From Anaerolineales bacterium (lineage in GTDB: Bacteria; Chloroflexota; Anaerolineae; JAAEKA01): a stretch of DNA of 64,000 nt. A program made the position numbers and the translations under genes. Below the pieces are notes generated by a model. The model was not told where the DNA came from. It saw only the letters and a program-made list of their open reading frames with translations, and did not search any database. Shown here piece by piece: positions 17,224 through 26,800 of the stretch. Each line of letters starts with the position of its first letter. The first letter of the stretch is position 1. The stretch covers positions 124,001 to 188,000 of the forward strand of contig JACKBI010000008.1 in NCBI GenBank assembly GCA_020634615.1, in the 5' to 3' direction.

Positions 17224-18576
17224 ATGACCCTTGAACTGCTTGAACCGATGCTGCACGGCGGCATTCGCAATACACACTTTTTCAACGGCCGGCTGCTGAC
17301 CGCCGGTGACTTGCGTGCTGAACAGCAGGCCAACCGCCAGCAGCACCAACAGCTTGGGCTGGCGGTTGGCGCGGGCGTGGTCGAGGGCTATGACGTGCGG
17401 CAGGCGCCTTCGAGCACCGGTGCGAAACCGGTGTTGCGTGTCTCCAAGGGACTGGCGGTGACACGCAAGGGCGCCGTGTTGGCACTGCCTGAAGACGTGG
17501 ATGTGGCGTTGGTGCGGCAGCCCAGAACTGCCCTGCTGAGCGGCGATGCGGGCCTGTTCGCCGTTTGCCGTCCCGAAGCGACGACGCCGACAGCCACCGT
17601 TGCCGAGGGCGTCTACGTGTTTGTCGTTTCGCCGGCGTCCGGGTTCGCCGAGCACGCACCGGTGGTCGGTTTCAACGGCAACGGCGTGGCGTCTGACTGC
17701 GACCACAGCTACGCCGTGGAGGGGGTGCGATTTGCACTGGTGGGTCTGGATCTTGCTCAGATCAACTTTGTCAATGCGACTATTCGCGATGAGCTGGTGC
17801 AACTGCTGACACAGACCAGTCCGGCCAGCCGCGCCCGGCTGCGCAACGGGCTGGCGCATCTGTGTTTTGGAACGCAGGAAGCTGCCGGTTTCGCAGTTGA
17901 CCCGTTCAGACTGCCATCCGGCCAGTCGCCGCTGACCAGCCATGGATTGATCGACTGGATGCGCAGCCGCGGCGACTTGACGGAATGCGATGTGCCGCTG
18001 GCGCTGCTGCTCTGGACGACGACGGGCGTGCAGTTCGTAGATCTCTGGTCGGTGCGCCGCAAGCCCTTGACACCGCCTGTGTCGGCTGTCTGGCCGTTGC
18101 AAAGCGGCATGCGCCGTCCGGCAGAAGGCGAAGCGGCGTTCCTCCAGTTTCAGGCCCAGATTGCAGACATGATCGGCTCGGGCGCGTTTGGCGCGACATT
18201 GACCCAACTGCACGCGCTGGACCTGTTTCGCTACCTGCCGGCTGCCGGACTGGTTCCGCTGGCCACCAACCGGTATCAGGGTTTCGAACTGGCCGATTTC
18301 TTCGCCGGTATGGAAGTGCCCAGCCCGGTGCACATCACTGGCGACGAGCTGGCCGCGCTGCTGCGCATGGCGCACAACTTTCCACCGATTGATCTGGGGC
18401 GCGCTCAGCAGGAGCTGGTCTGGACCTACTATGTACGTGAAAACATGGAGGGCATCGCTGCCGCCGGGTCAACGATTCCGCCGCAACCCTATGTTGTGTT
18501 CAGCAGCGGCCACATGCCCTATGTCGGCCAGGCACGCTACAGCCTGGATCACTGGGACTTTGCCAATTACGCCTGA
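17224..18576 (+). CDS. eCIS-associated protein sharing the fibre's N-terminal domain
   Basis: 450 residues from ATG 17224, chosen because GGAGAGAG lies 4 bases upstream; an earlier in-frame start would read through repeat spacer. I do not recognise a named family. Its N-terminus (NTHFFNGRLLTAGDLRAEQQ, VGAGVVEGYDV, LRVSKGLAVTRKGAVLALPED) aligns by eye with the start of the collagen-like protein (FGMVLGEQDFRQEQEHF, GYGTVCGLQV, YVTSGYAISPRGNWIWVDH). The two probably use the same attachment fold on the particle. The C-terminal half is unlike the fibre. A baseplate-decorating or fibre-like role is inferred. Confidence 0.75.
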   Translation: MTLELLEPMLHGGIRNTHFFNGRLLTAGDLRAEQQANRQQHQQLGLAVGAGVVEGYDVRQAPSSTGAKPVLRVSKGLAVTRKGAVLALPEDVDVALVRQPRTALLSGDAGLFAVCRPEATTPTATVAEGVYVFVVSPASGFAEHAPVVGFNGNGVASDCDHSYAVEGVRFALVGLDLAQINFVNATIRDELVQLLTQTSPASRARLRNGLAHLCFGTQEAAGFAVDPFRLPSGQSPLTSHGLIDWMRSRGDLTECDVPLALLLWTTTGVQFVDLWSVRRKPLTPPVSAVWPLQSGMRRPAEGEAAFLQFQAQIADMIGSGAFGATLTQLHALDLFRYLPAAGLVPLATNRYQGFELADFFAGMEVPSPVHITGDELAALLRMAHNFPPIDLGRAQQELVWTYYVRENMEGIAAAGSTIPPQPYVVFSSGHMPYVGQARYSLDHWDFANYA

Positions 18577-18626
18577 TCGCCAGACGAGGCTACCAAAGAC
18601 CGAACCGTATCGCAGGAGGTTTGACC

Positions 18627-19823
18627 ATGGCACAGAAACTTGCCAATTTTACAACCGGAGAGAGACTCACCAATCCCAGTGTGTTGGAGATGTTGAGCAA
18701 CGCATTCGCGACCATCAATCCCGGCTTGTCCCGCCCGGGCGATTTCACAATCAACCCCGGCCTGGGTGTCTTTCCCGGCGACTTTACGCTGCCGGGTGAT
18801 GTTCGGCCTGGGGGAGGTACGGTGACGCCAACAGCGCCGGACAACCCGACGGTTCTGCCGCGGGTGCGTCCCGGCGACGTCATCACCGCCGACATGATGA
18901 ACATGGTCCTGGAGATGCTGGAAACGTTGGCTGCCGGGCTGGCGAGCCAGGCCGCGATGTTCGGGCCGGATGTGGCGGCGCTACGCCTGGGCAGCATGGC
19001 TCAGGATACCCATACACTCGTTGCGCTGGGCGCCGGTTTCGACGCCAACGGCGGGGTTTTCCTGGATGGGCAATCGTTGCTGGCCGGCCAGCCGACACGC
19101 GGCATCAACCTTGCGATTCTGGACGCCGAGTTGAACCTGAAATACCGGCGGGCCTACGATACCTTCGCGTTCAGTGCGCAGGCCGAGCTGCTGGCTTCCG
19201 ATCTACAGCAGCGCACCGAGCAGAACGATATTGTCATCGGTATGACCTCGGACGCCTTCTCTTCTCAGCTTACCAGCGGCGCGCGCGCTGCATTGGCATC
19301 AGTGGGCGCTGAAGCGCTGGGCCGGGCCAGCCAGGCCCGCGATGGCGCCGCCTTCATTGGCGTCGTGCCCAACAACCAGACCCGCGTCAGCTTCAATTAT
19401 CTGACTTCTGCATTGCCTGCCGATCAATCGGGCACCGGCGGCGCGCGGCTGACTGCACCGCCCTTTGCCTGGGGCCTCTACAGCCGCACGCTGCAGCGTT
19501 TTCTGCTGGGTGGAGCGTCGGGCAACATGGCCGTCGCAGGGACGTCTACCGGCGGCGGCGGGCAAGTCACCGGCGGCAGTGTGGTCGTGCCGCTGGATCC
19601 GGGTTTCGGTCTGTCGCTGCCGCGTGAGGTGCTCGGTGGTCAGTCGGTGTCGATCATTCGTGGTATCGGCGACCGGCGTTCCAATGCGCTGAACGATGCC
19701 GGCGTCACCAACCTGGCCTTGCTGGCTGAAGCGCAGCCGGAAGTAATTGCCGCAGCCACCGGCGTCGGTGTTTCATCGGCCACGACCTGGATCAATCAGG
19801 CCCAGTCCTTGCTGCGCGGCTGA
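18627..19823 (+). CDS. FAM3/ILEI (PANDER-like) domain protein with C-terminal helix-hairpin-helix
   Basis: 398 residues from ATG 18627, preceded by AGGAGGT at 18614-18620. After a Pro/Gly-rich N-terminus, residues about 125-250 match the interleukin-like EMT inducer (FAM3/PANDER) pattern: FDANGGVFLDGQSLL, then RGINLAILD, YDTFAFSAQAELLASDL, NDIVIGMTSDAFSSQL, and ARDGAAFIGVV. The C-terminal 60 residues (VSIIRGIGDRRSNALNDAG, then ATGVGVSSATTWINQAQSLL) form a helix-hairpin-helix pair. ILEI folds are best known from animal secreted proteins and glycan-modifying enzymes, where they bind sugars or partners. In an eCIS locus a receptor-binding or cargo role is possible. The stop overlaps the next start (TGATG), implying translational coupling. 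Confidence 0.72.
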   Translation: MAQKLANFTTGERLTNPSVLEMLSNAFATINPGLSRPGDFTINPGLGVFPGDFTLPGDVRPGGGTVTPTAPDNPTVLPRVRPGDVITADMMNMVLEMLETLAAGLASQAAMFGPDVAALRLGSMAQDTHTLVALGAGFDANGGVFLDGQSLLAGQPTRGINLAILDAELNLKYRRAYDTFAFSAQAELLASDLQQRTEQNDIVIGMTSDAFSSQLTSGARAALASVGAEALGRASQARDGAAFIGVVPNNQTRVSFNYLTSALPADQSGTGGARLTAPPFAWGLYSRTLQRFLLGGASGNMAVAGTSTGGGGQVTGGSVVVPLDPGFGLSLPREVLGGQSVSIIRGIGDRRSNALNDAGVTNLALLAEAQPEVIAAATGVGVSSATTWINQAQSLLRG

Positions 19824-21667
19824 TGACAGCATTCGGCGCGACCACCATCGCCCGAGCGCGGATTACGGGCGTGCACAGCGCCGACCGCGCGCTGGCGACC
19901 CGGCTGGCCGTCGCGGGAATGCTGGCAGGCGCTGATCTGCGACCGGCCGGGCTGCCTCCGGCCGCAGTGCTCATCGTCAACCGGTTGGCGCTGCCGCTGG
20001 ATCGCCGGCTGCCAGTGCGTCCGGGTGGACGGCTGGACCCAGTCTGGGAACGGGCAGCGCGCGCGGCTGTGGACGACCTGTACCGCAGTGCTGCGCGGCC
20101 GCTGGACGACGCGGTGCCGCCAGGCTGTCCGGCAGTGCTGTTCAGAGACGAGGCTGAACTGCTGGCTTGCCTGGCGCTGGACATCAGCCGGGGACGGGCG
20201 GCAGAACGGTGGTGGTGGCAGGCGTATGCCGGGCGCTGGGGCAGCCTCACGCCGGCCAAGATAGCGCCGCTATTGGCAGACTCGCCTCGATCCGCGCCCG
20301 CGGCTCTGCAGATTCTGGCTGATCGCGGCGTGGTAACCGATGTCCTGCGGCGTATCTCGTCGCCGGAGGCCAGGACGTTGCTGCGAGTGATCTGCGAGGC
20401 GTTCGATGCGCCTCAGCCCAACCTGTCGGCATCTCCTGTGGCCGGGCGACACTCCGGACGACCGTCTTCGCCGGTGGATACATCCACCGGCGAAGACGGC
20501 TGGGTCATAGCACCGTGGAGCCGGTACGTGCCGTCCGAGGTGACATTCCACGGTTTGACGCCAGAGAGCGCCTGCCTGCTGGGCGTCGCGCTGACCCTGG
20601 CCCATTCGCCGTCAGTCGCCCAAAGTACGGCGTTCACCACCGCTGTCGAGCGCTGGTGGCAGGCTGAAACGGACGTTCATCGTGACGTCGGCGCATTGGA
20701 ACAGCCTGGCACCTTGCGGCCGGAGTCTGTCGACTCGGGCGAGACTATGGTTATCCGGGAGCGCCAGTCGTCCCTGGCTGCGCAAGACTCAGTGGCCGTT
20801 CTCACAGACGACGCGGTCCGTCAATCCGCTGACCGTGAGAGACCTGGATCGCCAAAATCGGAGACCCTGCTACCTGTTGGCGAAGGCGGATCTCTGTTAC
20901 CGCCAGACTCGCAACGAGCGGAACAGGAGCAGGCAGATCGCGACGGCCCGACCGCTCTGGATCCGCCGGTCGAAGGCACTCAAGCATCCGTGCTTAACCT
21001 GGAGACGGCAGAATGGCTGGACGGCGTGGCCACGGAACTGGGCGGCGTGCTTTTCCTGATCAACCTGATGCAGCGCCTCGACTTGCCCAACTGTTTCGAG
21101 CGGGATTGGCAGCTTGCCAGCCAGATCGGACCGTGGGGCACGCTGGAGCTGCTGGCGAGAGGCTTGCTTGCCTCAGAGTTGCCAACTTTTCCGAGAGTTG
21201 GCAACTCTGATCTGCGCACCGACCCGCTCTGGTCAGCGCTGGCAGGCATCGATGGGCGGCGTGCGGGCGAACTGCCCGGCGGCGCAATCAGGCTTCCCGC
21301 CGTCTTGCGTGTGCCGGCGACCTGGGCGCAATGGCTGAATACGGATCCCGCGGAGCAAGTAGTCGATTTGGCTCAACTCACGCCGCTGGCAGGTGGGCTA
21401 CTGGACGGCGTCGGCCACCACCTGCGCGTCTGGTTGGCCGCTGTCCTGCCGCTGCTTCGTGCGATGCTTTCCAATGCGCTGGGCGAAGGCTTCGATCCGC
21501 TGTCCGACCTGTTGTTGCGCCGCGGTCAGCTTTACGTAACGTCGAGCCATGTCGATCTCGTCATGCCGCTGGGCAGCGTTGCGATGCCGGTTCGTGTAGC
21601 CGGTTTGGATTTCGATCCCGGCTGGTTGCCTGCCTTTGGCCGGGTCGTCCAGTTTCATTACGAGTAG
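19823..21667 (+). CDS. Unknown protein coupled to the eCIS ATPase
   Basis: 614 residues, rich in Ala/Leu/Arg helices, of a family I cannot name. The N-terminus (VLIVNRLALPLDRRLPVRPGG...WERAARAAVDDLYR) and the middle (LTPAKIAPLLADSPRSAPAA) look soluble and helical. It overlaps the preceding gene by one base and lies 44 bases before the AAA+ ATPase gene, so a partner role in assembly is likely. Residues about 210-420 look poorly conserved and contain translated palindromes (20462-20499 and 21173-21210), suggesting a tolerant linker between two folded parts. Confidence 0.7.
   Translation: MTAFGATTIARARITGVHSADRALATRLAVAGMLAGADLRPAGLPPAAVLIVNRLALPLDRRLPVRPGGRLDPVWERAARAAVDDLYRSAARPLDDAVPPGCPAVLFRDEAELLACLALDISRGRAAERWWWQAYAGRWGSLTPAKIAPLLADSPRSAPAALQILADRGVVTDVLRRISSPEARTLLRVICEAFDAPQPNLSASPVAGRHSGRPSSPVDTSTGEDGWVIAPWSRYVPSEVTFHGLTPESACLLGVALTLAHSPSVAQSTAFTTAVERWWQAETDVHRDVGALEQPGTLRPESVDSGETMVIRERQSSLAAQDSVAVLTDDAVRQSADRERPGSPKSETLLPVGEGGSLLPPDSQRAEQEQADRDGPTALDPPVEGTQASVLNLETAEWLDGVATELGGVLFLINLMQRLDLPNCFERDWQLASQIGPWGTLELLARGLLASELPTFPRVGNSDLRTDPLWSALAGIDGRRAGELPGGAIRLPAVLRVPATWAQWLNTDPAEQVVDLAQLTPLAGGLLDGVGHHLRVWLAAVLPLLRAMLSNALGEGFDPLSDLLLRRGQLYVTSSHVDLVMPLGSVAMPVRVAGLDFDPGWLPAFGRVVQFHYE
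20462..20499. repeat. Perfect 18-bp-arm palindrome inside a coding sequence
   Basis: CCGTCTTCGCCGGTGGAT (20462-20479), a 2-base loop, then its exact reverse complement (20482-20499). It is read in frame as SPVDTSTGEDG within the 614-residue protein. Confidence 0.85.
21173..21210. repeat. Palindrome of the AGAGTTGCCAACT family inside a coding sequence
   Basis: TCAGAGTTGCCAACT at 21173-21187 pairs perfectly with 21196-21210. The same arm (CAGAGTTGCCAACT) forms the intergenic hairpin at 54967-55003, and related arms occur at 36501-36533. Here it is translated as SELPTFPRVGNSDL. Confidence 0.85.
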
Positions 21668-21711
21668 AGTCGCGGCAGGGCTGACAGCCCTGACCGGCAA
21701 GGATCGCATTC

Positions 21712-23844
21712 ATGACAAACAGCGCCTTCGACCATTTGCCACGGACGGCTCGCAGCCACTTCCTGCTGCTGATGTATGCGGCTGTCTATCGGCTGCTGTA
21801 CACCGTGCATATGTTGGACAGCGGGGTGCAGGACGGGACAACGGTCCACGGCGAATTCCCGTTCCTCGGCGGCTATTTCGACGAGATGCTGCGTTTCATG
21901 CCGGGCGAAATCACATGGGAGGCGGGATGGCAGTGGTGGCGGGACGAATTGGCGCGCTGGGAGGGCGATCAGCGTGATCTGCCGTTGTTGCGGCTTCCCG
22001 CGATTACAGGAAGCGGTACGTCTGAAGCGGGTGGGCTGAGTCTGGACGGTCGACTGGCGCTGTTGCTGGTTGGTCTTGTGGAGGAAGACTCGCGCTTCGG
22101 CACGGTGTTCGTTCGTGTGCAGCAGCCATTGACTGGCCGGCGGCCAACCGTCGAACTCGTGGGACAAGTGATTCGCGGCGCCGACGAGAACGGGTTGGAC
22201 GACAAGAGTGTCTGTACCGGCCTGCTGGCCCTGGGTGTTGTGGAGGCGGTCAATCCGGATGCGGCGCGCGCTGAGTGGGCGCTGCGTGTCCCGCCCGAGG
22301 TGTGGGACGCGATCCGCGGCGACCCGCCCGGCCTGCAAGCCGGCTGGACCTATCACGCGCCAGAGCAATTTCCGACTGCTACGCAACTGCTGTTGCCGGA
22401 TCATTTTGTCCGGCGGCTGGCGCAAGCGCCGGGCGTCCTGTCATCCGGGAAAGCCAACACCCTGGTCGTGCGCGGTACGGCCGGCGCGGACCGCGTCCGG
22501 GTGCTGGGTTCGGTTGCCAGGGCTCTGGGGCGAGCCATTATCTCCGTGGATGGCGCCGTTCTGGCCGAGCGTCCGCTGCGTTCGCTGGGACCGGTCTGCA
22601 CCATGACCAGAGCGATGCCGGTTGTCTCCTATGACCTCGGGCCGGGCGAGACAGCCAGCCTGCCTGAGTTGGCCGGCTATGACGGTCCGCTGGGCGTCAT
22701 TCTTGGCATGGAAGGTGGGCTTCAAGGCAAACGCGCCGAATCAGCCTTGTCCCTGACCATGCCGCCCCTCAAAGCTGAACAGCGGCTGCGCTGCTGGCTC
22801 GATGGGCTGGGTGGTCCGTCGCCCGACCTGCCTGAGATCGCCGAACGATTCCATCTGCCAGACGGCCATATCCGGCGCGCGGCTGCGACTGCCACCGCCT
22901 ACGCCGCTCTGGATGGCCGCACGCAGGTCACGCTGGCTGACGCGCAGGAAGCATGCCGCGCGTTGAACCGGCAACTGCTGGACACGCTGGCGACGCATCT
23001 GGACGGCGACGGTCTTTCCTGGGATATGCTGGTGGTCAGCGATGGTGTGGTCGACCGTCTGGGCGAGCTGGAACGGCGCTGCCGCTACCGCGAGCGGCTG
23101 CCGGAGCGGCTTGGCCCGGCCTTTGGTTCCGGCAGCAACCTGGGTGTGCGTGCACTGCTGACCGGCCCCAGCGGCACCGGCAAGACGCTGGCCGCCCGCA
23201 TTCTGGCTGCCGAACTTGGCATGGATCTCTACCGCGTCGATCTGGCCGCGGTCGTCAACAAATATATCGGCGAGACCGAGAAGAATCTGCACCGGGTGTT
23301 GTCCACTGCCGAGGATCTGGATGTGGTGCTGTTGCTGGACGAGGGCGATGCGCTGCTGGGCACGCGGACTGAGGTCCGCTCCTCCAATGATCGCTACGCT
23401 AACCTGGAGACGAACTATCTGCTGCAGCGGCTGGAAAACTATCAGGGTATCGTCCTGATCACCACCAACGCCGGCGAGAACATCGACAGCGCGTTTCAAC
23501 GGCGAATGGACGTGGTCGTCAACTTCGTGACCCCGCAGGCAGAGGAGCGCTGGCACATCTGGCAGTTGCACCTGCCCGAGGCGCACTCGGTCGATCAGTC
23601 CGTGTTGGAGCGAATTGCAGTGCGTTGTGCCATGACCGGCGGACAGATCCGCAACGCGGCACAGTTGGCGACACTGCTGGCGCTGGACAGCCGTGCGGGT
23701 GTTGTTAGCGAGGCGCACCTGGAGCAGGCGGTGCACAGCGAATATCGCAAGGCAGGCGCGACATCCCCGCTGCAGCCGCGTCAGAACGGCCACCGCGCCG
23801 GTCGTCGTAACGGCATGGCGGCAATGGTGGACGCGCTGAGCTGA
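21712..23844 (+). CDS. eCIS AAA+ ATPase (Afp15/Pvc15-like)
   Basis: 710 residues. The C-terminal AAA+ module has Walker A GPSGTGKT (residues 485-492), a pore-loop-like stretch around VNKYIGETEKNL, Walker B LLLDEGDALLG (D543/E544), and an arginine-finger region FQRRMDVVVNF. The long N-terminal half (about 450 residues) is the family-specific domain. ATPases of this type are conserved in eCIS loci and act in particle assembly or cargo handling in the producing cell; they replace the ClpV recycling ATPase of type VI systems. It directly precedes the cargo genes. Confidence 0.94.
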   Translation: MTNSAFDHLPRTARSHFLLLMYAAVYRLLYTVHMLDSGVQDGTTVHGEFPFLGGYFDEMLRFMPGEITWEAGWQWWRDELARWEGDQRDLPLLRLPAITGSGTSEAGGLSLDGRLALLLVGLVEEDSRFGTVFVRVQQPLTGRRPTVELVGQVIRGADENGLDDKSVCTGLLALGVVEAVNPDAARAEWALRVPPEVWDAIRGDPPGLQAGWTYHAPEQFPTATQLLLPDHFVRRLAQAPGVLSSGKANTLVVRGTAGADRVRVLGSVARALGRAIISVDGAVLAERPLRSLGPVCTMTRAMPVVSYDLGPGETASLPELAGYDGPLGVILGMEGGLQGKRAESALSLTMPPLKAEQRLRCWLDGLGGPSPDLPEIAERFHLPDGHIRRAAATATAYAALDGRTQVTLADAQEACRALNRQLLDTLATHLDGDGLSWDMLVVSDGVVDRLGELERRCRYRERLPERLGPAFGSGSNLGVRALLTGPSGTGKTLAARILAAELGMDLYRVDLAAVVNKYIGETEKNLHRVLSTAEDLDVVLLLDEGDALLGTRTEVRSSNDRYANLETNYLLQRLENYQGIVLITTNAGENIDSAFQRRMDVVVNFVTPQAEERWHIWQLHLPEAHSVDQSVLERIAVRCAMTGGQIRNAAQLATLLALDSRAGVVSEAHLEQAVHSEYRKAGATSPLQPRQNGHRAGRRNGMAAMVDALS

Positions 23845-23871
23845 GGGTTGTAGCCTGCACCTAACTAATGG

Positions 23872-26800
23872 ATGCTAGTCATGAACAGGCGGCACGCAGG
23901 ACGGAAGAGCATGGAGCGGCGGACGTCGCCAGGCGCGGCACCGGCCCAACCGCAAGCTTCTATGAACAGCAGCCAGCCCGCGGGCACGAGTACCGGCGGG
24001 CTGCTGACCGCGCGTGTCGCTCCTTTTCTGACCCTGCCCGTCCAGCCGAAGCTGCAAGTCGGCTCTGTGGATGATCCACTGGAACGCGAGGCCGACATGA
24101 CAGCCGACCGTGTGATGGCCGGCGTGCCTGTATCCGGTCCATTGTCGCGCATCGCGCCGCCGGCAAACGGTCACCTGATCCGGCGTGATGCGCCCGCCGC
24201 GCAGCCGGTCAGCGAGGAGGAACGGCGTGAATTCGAAGCGATGCGCGCTGATTTCTTTCGCGCTGCCGGCGAGCGTATGAGCGAAGACATTCTTGGGTCG
24301 GCTGGCTTTGCCGAAGGGCCTGGTGGAACGCATGCCCGGCCTACAAACCCGGACGAGGCGTTGCGCGTGACCACGCGCTGGGGCGTGACCCGCGACATTC
24401 TGATCGCAGGCGTGCCGAACCTGAGCGCGTCTATCCAGGGCAGGGTCGCCGCCGGTTCTCACGGCTCGGACACGCTGGCTGCGCGTCAGCAGTCGTTGAT
24501 CGACGCGATGACCTCAGCCGGCCAACAGGCTTATCAGGACGCCATCGCGCGCGTTCGCGGTGAGCCGTTCTGGCGCAACCACCTTGACACGACCACCATC
24601 TTCATCTTCCCCGACCTCAGCGGAGCGAACCGCTATGCCGGTTACACCCAGGAGGGTACAGAGCGAAGTCCCGACGGCACGATCAGCAAAGCCTTTGTGA
24701 TCCACATCAGCAAGGATGCGCTGGAGGCCGGCAACCTCGACAGCGTGGTCGCCAACCTGATCCACGAATTGAGTCACACGCTGGATGTCGGCAACGTCAT
24801 CGCGCCGTCCCTCGATCCGTTTCTGAACGAGCTGGCAGAGCTGCTGGCCGATCATCCCGATATCCAGGCGCTGCGCCAGGGAGCAGCGGACGCCGATGAG
24901 GCGCGCCAGACGCATGTCAAACGCATCAAGCAGATCTTGTACGAGCACACCGGATATGGCGAAAAGGAAGTGTTTGCCCATCTGCAACAGTTGACCCACC
25001 AGCCGTCAGTCACCGTGGATGGTACACAGGTGAGCGGCAGCCGCTACATCCTGTCCACAGTGGAAGGATATGTACGCGCGTTGCAGCGCATCGGCATCCG
25101 TCCGCGCACGCTGAGCAATATCCTCGATGCTTTGGGGCGGCGCACGGACATACTATACGACCGGCGAATCGCCGCCACGCCGCAAGGTTCGACCGCCCGC
25201 CAGCGCCTGGTGCGCGAGAAGGAGCTTGCCCGCCTGACGTTGAGCGTGGCGCGTGATCTTGCCCAGGAAGAGCTGGATGCGACGGTGCAACCGAAGCTGG
25301 AGCCGGGAGCCGCCGGTGACGCCAGTCTGCAACGGTCGGTGGCCGGTACGGTGGCCGGCGGACCGGCCCCGGCTGCCGTGCATGCCGTCCTTCGCGCACC
25401 CGGCCGGCCACTGGATGCAGGCGCGCGCACAGTGGCGGAACTCAGCTTCGGGCGCGATTTCGGCCACGTACGTGTCCACACAGACGCAGCCGCCGCGCGT
25501 TCGGCCGAGCAGATTCGGGCGCGTGCCTACACCTCTGGCCCGCACATCGCCTTTGCGTCGGGCCAGTATGCACCGCATACACCGGCCGGGCTGCGTCTCT
25601 TGTCGCACGAGCTAAGCCATGTTGTGCAGCAAACGGGCCAGCCCGGCGGCAGCCCAGTGGCGCGCTGGCCGTGGGATGAGCCGGTAACGTTGAAAAAAGT
25701 GCTGTCACCGGCGGCGGTGCAGCGCAATGCCCATCGGGAGCTTTTAAAGCAGATCAACGGCTATCCGATGAAGGACATGTTGGCTACGTTTGCAGCCATG
25801 GCGTCGGCCGGGACGCTGGACGGTATGATCGCCGATATCGACGCAGCCGAGGGTGTCGACCGGCCGCGGCTGAAGATTGCCATGGACGCCGCCAGGATCA
25901 AAGGACGCGGCACGCCTGCCACCGAGGCCGAGATCAGCGATCTGAAAACCAGGATGGCTGCCCGCGAGCTGCCGGCTGATCAACAAGCTGAGGTGTTGAG
26001 TTTCCTCGGCGCCGGTACCCAACCCGCAGCCGTGCCTGCCGCCACGGAAGCTGCCAGCACAACACCGGCAGCCGCAGCTGCGCCGCAGACCTCGTTCAAG
26101 ACCAGCTCCTACGCTCTGTCCAAGACGCCGGTGACCGTCGTGAAAGAGAACAAGGACGAGGGTCTGAAGGAGATCAGGGAGGCGCCAGCCGATTACGCCG
26201 CACGTATCCTGGTCATGGCCGGCCTGGACAGCGCGACGTGGTTCAGCAGCTTCACTTCCATCAAGTTCCTGGGCCAGTCGGTCGCCAACATCCACACCGA
26301 CCTGGCGACACACCTGAAAGCCGTCGAAGCCAGGTTTGCCGAGAGCCACGGCGGGCCATCCAAGGATCCGGCGGTGGCCGGCACTGCTTTGGGGTTGAAC
26401 CAAGGCATTGGCGGCGCCCGTGAGGCGCCGACAGGGACGGCATTTTCTATGCACCTGTTCGGGCTGGCCATTGATGTCAACTACACGTCGAACCCATGGG
26501 TCGGGGCCAGCGCCAACAAGGTGTTTGCCAATGCGGGTTGGCTGGCGGTCGGCAAGAAGCTGCAATACAGCGGCGGCATGAGCTATGACCAGTTGAGCGA
26601 ATTGGACAAGGCAGTTGAAACATATTTCGGCTATCTCGACAACATCGAAGCCTTGGGCGCGCGGCTGGCAGCGATTGAGGATGCGTCGAATCCATGGAAG
26701 GGTAAGTCGGCCGAAGCCGCTGCCAAGCAAATCCAGCAGGATCTTGATACTGCGGCAACGAAATGGGAGCGCACCGGCGCCAAGGATGTGATCAAGAAGG

